Shown in pieces: positions 5,912-9,750 of a stretch of DNA of 9,750 nt. Numbering within the stretch: position 1 is the first letter of the stretch; the number at the start of each line of letters is the position of its first letter. Below the pieces are notes generated by a model that was not told the origin of the DNA, did not search any database, and worked only from the letters and a program-made list of their open reading frames with translations. The DNA is from Pseudomonadota bacterium (GTDB lineage Bacteria; Desulfobacterota; JAPLJL01), in NCBI GenBank assembly GCA_026388615.1, contig JAPLJL010000178.1:1-9750 (forward strand). The letters run 5' to 3'. Both the position numbers and the translations under genes were made by a program.

Positions 5912-5939
5912 CTTATAAATACAAGGACTTGGGATTCAA
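5912..5939 (-). promoter_or_regulatory. likely promoter of the Nudix gene
   Basis: On the minus strand TTGAAT (5934-5939) and TATAAG (5912-5917) are 16 bp apart, inside an AT-rich stretch. A start near 5905 would leave a leader of about 57 nt. Other A/T-rich -10 candidates lie nearby (for example TATTAA), so the choice is tentative. Confidence 0.45.
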
Positions 5940-5958
5940 TCCGGTCCGTAATTTCTGC

Positions 5959-5987
5959 TTGACCTTGCCCATGAGTAATTATATCCT
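5959..5987 (+). promoter_or_regulatory. likely promoter of the paralogous lipoprotein unit
   Basis: TTGACC (5959-5964) and TATCCT (5982-5987) are 17 bp apart, with five and four consensus matches. A start near 5994 would give a leader of about 33 nt before the ATG at 6027. It is back-to-back with the Nudix promoter, with only 19 bp between the two -35 boxes, so one regulator could affect both. Confidence 0.55.
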
Positions 5988-6026
5988 TTAAAGCTGTAAC
6001 CTATGATACCCACTCAAGGAGGAGCA

Positions 6027-7748
6027 ATGAAACTTCGTCTGAAAAAGATGGCTTGTGTGCTGCTTCTAATCCTGCCTTTTTCCCTTTTGCTTACCTGCGC
6101 CCAACAGACGGACCCGGCCAAGATGAAGATCCAGGAACTCCTAGCCTCGGGGAAAACCTCCCTCGGCAACGCCAATTACGACGAGGCCATCCAGTCCTTC
6201 CAACTGATCCTGAATGAATATGACCCGGAGAATCCCGAGGCGACATACGGGGTCGCCATTGCCTCAACGGTGAAACAGCTGGCCGGGATGGGCGATCAGT
6301 TTCAATCCATTATCGATATGGTCTTCAAGATGCTCCCGACTCTGACCACTTCCAAAGTGCCCCAGAAACTCACGCCCCAGGCAACCTCCTCCGGGATCAA
6401 CGCCATTCTGGAAAGCGTGCTGAACGACACCCTCCTGGACCAAATCAATGCCCTCCTCCCCCTGTGGGAAAAACTCAAGCAGCACCCCGAATTCAGCATG
6501 ACCATAGACAAGATCCCGGCCCAGATCGGGGTCGCGCCCTACCTGGTTTATAAAGTTGACCTCGGAGGGGTGCAAGACATCGGAACGGTCTATTTCATTT
6601 CCGGGCTGGCCCAGCTCGCTAAAGCGACGTTTTACCTTTTGTACTCCGTCAACCTCGATCTGACCGCCTCCCTTCCCGGCCTGCTTCAGGAATTTCTTCC
6701 CATCCTGCAGGGCACGGAAAGCCTCACGATCGACCGGGATTTTATCCTCGGCATCCTGGCTTACCTGATTGATTCCTCCCCGAACTTTATGACCCTGGAG
6801 CCCAACGCCGGCAAGGAACGGCTTTCCGAAGCCGCGGATCTCCTGGCCCGGGCCATCCAGGACCTGCTCAACTGTCTGGACTCCATCAGCGCGGAAAAAA
6901 GCGTTCAGTCAAACCATCTGGTCGGCTACAAGTCCGAAGGCAGCAAATCCTACCTGGTTTTCAACCTTAAAGATGAAGACGGCGTCCCCATGAGCATTCC
7001 CATCGAATTTTCCTCCCAGATCAAGACCAGTCTCCAGAACCTGATCTCGAGCCTGCAAGCCTCCGGCGGGGTGCGGGCGAGCTGGGCCCAGGATCTGGCC
7101 CCCTTCGTGGGTTTAATCGCGCAAGCCGCGATCCAATCCGGGATGCTGGACCCGGTGCTGGCTTTTGCCCTGCCCATGATCCAGCCCTATCTGGGCGCGG
7201 ACATGGTAGCGATGGTCAACAATATGATGGGAACGGTGAAGGAGCTGGCTAAAAGCGGGGTGATCTCCGGGGCCATCACTACGATCATTCCGGACGCGAT
7301 CCAGTTTGATTTCGGCAAGTTCACGCATGCTCCCCCCCAGAAGTATCTCCGCCTCATCCTCCCCGCGGTTACCACGGATCAGAACGAAAAAAAGAAGCTC
7401 CTGGTCGAGTATGAATGCGCCGACCTGGCCGGCAATTCGTTGTGGTGCCCCTACCCGGATACCATCACCTCCACCGCCCACTTCATCGGGACCGCTTATG
7501 AAATCCCCGATGATGGGGTCAAAAATTCCCTTCCCTATTTATCTTCCGTGGATCCTTCCATTGGCGGGTTTATGTTTTTGAACCTGAGTTCTCTGGATCC
7601 GAGTTTCCCTAATGAATTCCTTCCGCCTACTTCCTACGAGTTCAATTATTTCCTGGGCAAGGTCGTCGGCGGTCTCCTGGGCGGTCTGGGCGGCCTCACC
7701 TCCTCCCCCGGGGAACCGGCGGTGATAACGAGACCTTCGGGCAATTGA
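6027..7748 (+). CDS. exported putative lipoprotein with N-terminal TPR-like segment (paralogue 1)
   Basis: I recognise no named family. The start at 6027 is chosen because AAGGAGGAG lies directly before it and the product then opens with a proper signal peptide, MKLRLKKMACVLLLILPFSLLLTC; the in-frame ATG at 6003 lies ahead of the ribosome site. C24 may be a lipid-modified cysteine, but LLTC is an unusual lipobox (Thr before Cys). The 573-residue protein then has a TPR-like helical pair with ANYDEAIQSFQLILNEYDPENPEATYGVAIA (about 42-72), a long helix-rich middle and a distinct C-terminal region. Shared motifs with the next gene: IIPDAIQFDFGKF (420-432), VEYEC (460-464), SLPYLSSVDP (501-510), FMFLNL, and YEFNYF (537-542) before a Gly/Leu-rich end. 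It lies 19 bp from that paralogue, surely one transcript. It probably sits in the periplasm or on a membrane face; its role is unknown. Confidence 0.85.
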   Translation: MKLRLKKMACVLLLILPFSLLLTCAQQTDPAKMKIQELLASGKTSLGNANYDEAIQSFQLILNEYDPENPEATYGVAIASTVKQLAGMGDQFQSIIDMVFKMLPTLTTSKVPQKLTPQATSSGINAILESVLNDTLLDQINALLPLWEKLKQHPEFSMTIDKIPAQIGVAPYLVYKVDLGGVQDIGTVYFISGLAQLAKATFYLLYSVNLDLTASLPGLLQEFLPILQGTESLTIDRDFILGILAYLIDSSPNFMTLEPNAGKERLSEAADLLARAIQDLLNCLDSISAEKSVQSNHLVGYKSEGSKSYLVFNLKDEDGVPMSIPIEFSSQIKTSLQNLISSLQASGGVRASWAQDLAPFVGLIAQAAIQSGMLDPVLAFALPMIQPYLGADMVAMVNNMMGTVKELAKSGVISGAITTIIPDAIQFDFGKFTHAPPQKYLRLILPAVTTDQNEKKKLLVEYECADLAGNSLWCPYPDTITSTAHFIGTAYEIPDDGVKNSLPYLSSVDPSIGGFMFLNLSSLDPSFPNEFLPPTSYEFNYFLGKVVGGLLGGLGGLTSSPGEPAVITRPSGN

Positions 7749-7767
7749 TCCCGGGCAAGGAGAAAAA

Positions 7768-9672
7768 GTGAAAGCTTGTTTTAAAAACGCCGGCGGTATT
7801 CTCGGAATCACGCTCTCCGTCTATGCCCTGATCTTTTTCCCGTCCTGCGGCGGGGGCGGCACCTCCACTCCCGTTATTTCCGGACCAGGCCCCTGCGATA
7901 CCGAAATTACGGAAGGGAAAGGTTTTCTAATGCAGGGGGGTTATTTCCAGGCCCAGGATCGTTACCTCCAGTGCCTGGAAAAATATCCCGATAACGTCAC
8001 CGGTTTTTCCTCCGCCATCCGCGATCAGCAAAAAATGACCGCGGAATACGGTTTTGTCCTTTCCCAGACCCTTTCCACCGTGGTGCAGCTCTCCACCTCA
8101 GTCGAAACCCTGATGAACACCGCGGGAGGGCTGCTCGGGAGCGCGGGGATAAGCATCACCCAGACGACCTCCCCGAGCCTCAACGTGATCGTCAACGACC
8201 TAATTTACGGGATAATACTGAAACAGGCTGATTACCTCCGGCCTTACCTTGCCGATCTGATCAGTAATTCCCCGGTGGAACCGGTCTTCCAGATTGATGA
8301 CCCGAATACCGCGGCGGTCGAGTCGATTCCCATTTATCTCGGGAAAAACAACGAAGTCCTCTGGCTCTCCCTGACCGGGAATCTGGACCGGGGGGAAATC
8401 GAACTGATCGATTCCTTCCTGGCCGTGACCCAGGGGCTTTCGGAAACCGTGCTCAGCATCAACTTTGAGGTTGACCTCAACGCGGCGATCAACGCGGTGA
8501 TCCAGTCCGTCGCGGGGATTATTTCCGGCACGCCGATCCCCATCGGCGGCAACCTTTTCCTGGGCTCGCCTTCGGCAACTTCGGGCCTGGAACTCGTTCC
8601 CCTGCTCACCTCCATCGCCGCTTTTACCCTGAACAACTCCCCCGCTTTCCTGACCCTTAATTACTCCAGCTCGCTTCCGAAGGGCGGCGGGCCTCCCCTG
8701 CTCCTGGACGCCGCCGATAAAATCGGGGCGGGTTGCGACGGGTTCATTGCGGCCTTCGACAAGATCCGGGTCAAAGGCAACGATGACACCAATCCCTTTA
8801 CCATCGTGACCAACAACGGCAAGGAAAACTTCCGGCTCACCTTCCTGGATCCGACCGGCGTTAAAAAAGTGGTGGATATTCCCACCCGGTCCGAATTTTT
8901 TTCCGCCACTCAGAATGTCAAGAACAGCGTGGCCGCCACCGGCACCTCCCCGGGAGCCAACCCGCGGGTTTCCTGGTCAACCGATCTGTCCTGGCTGGTG
9001 AGCTACGGAGCCATGTTTCTTCTCCAGACCGGCGGGGTCAGCGCCCTGATGGACATCACGGTGGCGAAGATAAGCCCTTCCCTCTCTTCCACGCTGCAAG
9101 GCACCATAAATTCGCTCACCGGCGCCGGGACCAGCGCTTTATCCCCGGATTTGATCCAGGGGGTGATCCTGTCCGTGATTCCGGATGCCATTCAGCTGGA
9201 TCTGGGTTATTTTTATCACAATCCCAAGGATCGTTTTCTCCGCGATGTTATCCCCTACTGGACCGACTTTAAGAACGGCACGGGAAACGGCTACCTTGTC
9301 CTCGAGTATGAATGTCCTATTCCCACCACCTTAAGCGACTCTTACCCGCTGGGAGTAACCGCCTATACCTGTCCGGCAGGAATGATCACCGATGCCGGCC
9401 ATTTCGCCAACCTGGACGCAAATTACCAGCCGGCCGAAATCGCCAATCTGCCCGGATCAATTCCAGCGGACGAACTCCTGGCCAGCCTCCCCTATCTCGC
9501 CTGGCAGGACCCGACTTTAAATCATCTGCTTTTTCTCAATTTGAATAACGTCGGTTGCGCCACTTGCCCCCCGAGTTTCGATCAACCCGGGCTCTGGGAA
9601 TTCAATTATTTCACCATCAAGCTTATCGGGAGTCTGCTCAGTCTGCTCCAATCCCTGGGGGGTTTGACCTAA
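7768..9672 (+). CDS. exported putative lipoprotein (paralogue 2 of the preceding gene)
   Basis: It has a GTG start with AAGGAG eight bases upstream. The 634-residue product begins with a signal peptide and FFPSC followed by GGGG (C27 onward), a common look for lipoproteins with a glycine tether, though the -3 and -2 residues (F, P) are not textbook. A TPR-like segment follows (GKGFLMQGGYFQAQDRYLQCLEKYPDN, about 50-76). The rest is collinear with paralogue 1: a hydrophobic helical middle, SPAFLTLNYSSSL against SPNFMTLEPNAG, a RVSWSTDLSWLVSYG block against RASWAQDLAPFVG, and the C-terminal set IPDAIQLDLGYF (471-482), LEYEC (512-516), SLPYLAWQDP (573-582) and WEFNYF (610-615). Compared with paralogue 1 it has extra C-terminal cysteines (CATC). 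The function is unknown; duplication and operon structure suggest that the two products act together. Confidence 0.88.
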   Translation: MKACFKNAGGILGITLSVYALIFFPSCGGGGTSTPVISGPGPCDTEITEGKGFLMQGGYFQAQDRYLQCLEKYPDNVTGFSSAIRDQQKMTAEYGFVLSQTLSTVVQLSTSVETLMNTAGGLLGSAGISITQTTSPSLNVIVNDLIYGIILKQADYLRPYLADLISNSPVEPVFQIDDPNTAAVESIPIYLGKNNEVLWLSLTGNLDRGEIELIDSFLAVTQGLSETVLSINFEVDLNAAINAVIQSVAGIISGTPIPIGGNLFLGSPSATSGLELVPLLTSIAAFTLNNSPAFLTLNYSSSLPKGGGPPLLLDAADKIGAGCDGFIAAFDKIRVKGNDDTNPFTIVTNNGKENFRLTFLDPTGVKKVVDIPTRSEFFSATQNVKNSVAATGTSPGANPRVSWSTDLSWLVSYGAMFLLQTGGVSALMDITVAKISPSLSSTLQGTINSLTGAGTSALSPDLIQGVILSVIPDAIQLDLGYFYHNPKDRFLRDVIPYWTDFKNGTGNGYLVLEYECPIPTTLSDSYPLGVTAYTCPAGMITDAGHFANLDANYQPAEIANLPGSIPADELLASLPYLAWQDPTLNHLLFLNLNNVGCATCPPSFDQPGLWEFNYFTIKLIGSLLSLLQSLGGLT

Positions 9673-9679
9673 CCAGCTT

Positions 9680-9750
9680 ATGCTTTCCAATCGGAAACTA
9701 TTTAGCCCGGTTCTGATCCTGATCCTGCTCGCCTTCTCCGGCGCCCTCTC
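9680..9750 (+). CDS. start of a third exported protein (cut by the window end)
   Basis: Seven bases after the stop at 9672 an ATG opens a frame that stays open to the window end. Its first 23 residues, MLSNRKLFSPVLILILLAFS followed by GAL, form a clear signal peptide: a short basic head, then a hydrophobic core. There is no strong ribosome site; the G-run in the end of the previous gene (about 9657-9663) is distant, so translation may be coupled to it. It probably belongs to the same unit as the paralogous pair. Nothing can be said about the mature protein. Confidence 0.65.
   Translation, partial: MLSNRKLFSPVLILILLAFSGAL

Noticed and set aside
1..9750. CRISPR array, tRNA, rRNA, transposase or integrase
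   Set aside because: No regular spaced repeats, no cloverleaf, and no mobile-element protein motifs were seen on either strand.

Overview
The window reads as a piece of a GC-rich bacterial chromosome with AT-rich intergenic gaps. Shine-Dalgarno sequences are strong, sigma70-like promoters are recognisable, and two genes encode exported lipoprotein-like proteins. The set yebC-ruvC-ruvA-ruvB next to a carboxyltransferase of the oxaloacetate decarboxylase alpha / pyruvate carboxylase B / transcarboxylase 5S type would fit an anaerobic or syntrophic, probably diderm lineage, for example Desulfobacterota or a related uncultured phylum. That placement is inference; nothing here fixes the taxon.

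Minus strand, 1-2672: a DNA-repair and translation cluster read leftwards, in the order yebC, ruvC, ruvA and ruvB (ruvB is cut by the window edge). RuvA and RuvB form the Holliday-junction branch-migration motor, RuvC is the junction resolvase, and YebC is a TACO1-type translation/regulatory protein. A good sigma70-like promoter precedes yebC, and its 17-bp spacer is an almost perfect palindrome. Between yebC and ruvC lies an AT-rich 304-bp gap with copies of AAGTTCAAA in both orientations.

Plus strand, 2916-4970: a two-gene unit. A 66-codon gene with a distinctive C-terminal motif sits 9 bp ahead of a biotin-dependent carboxyltransferase gene, and a textbook rho-independent terminator follows. 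The carboxyltransferase has an intact active site, but its C-terminal biotinyl domain is broken: the frame is lost in a C-rich stretch, and even after correction the segment with the biotinylated lysine is absent.

4904-5395: a gene-free stretch with the terminator, a chain of GC-rich hairpins and a palindromic repeat resembling a dispersed intergenic element.

5396-5848 (minus) is a Nudix hydrolase resembling archaeal-type ADP-ribose pyrophosphatases. It is divergent from a plus-strand unit at 6027-9750 encoding two large, full-length paralogous putative lipoproteins, followed at once by the start of a third exported protein cut by the window end. I recognise no family for the paralogous pair; it is the best candidate here for something undescribed, possibly a cell-envelope system.
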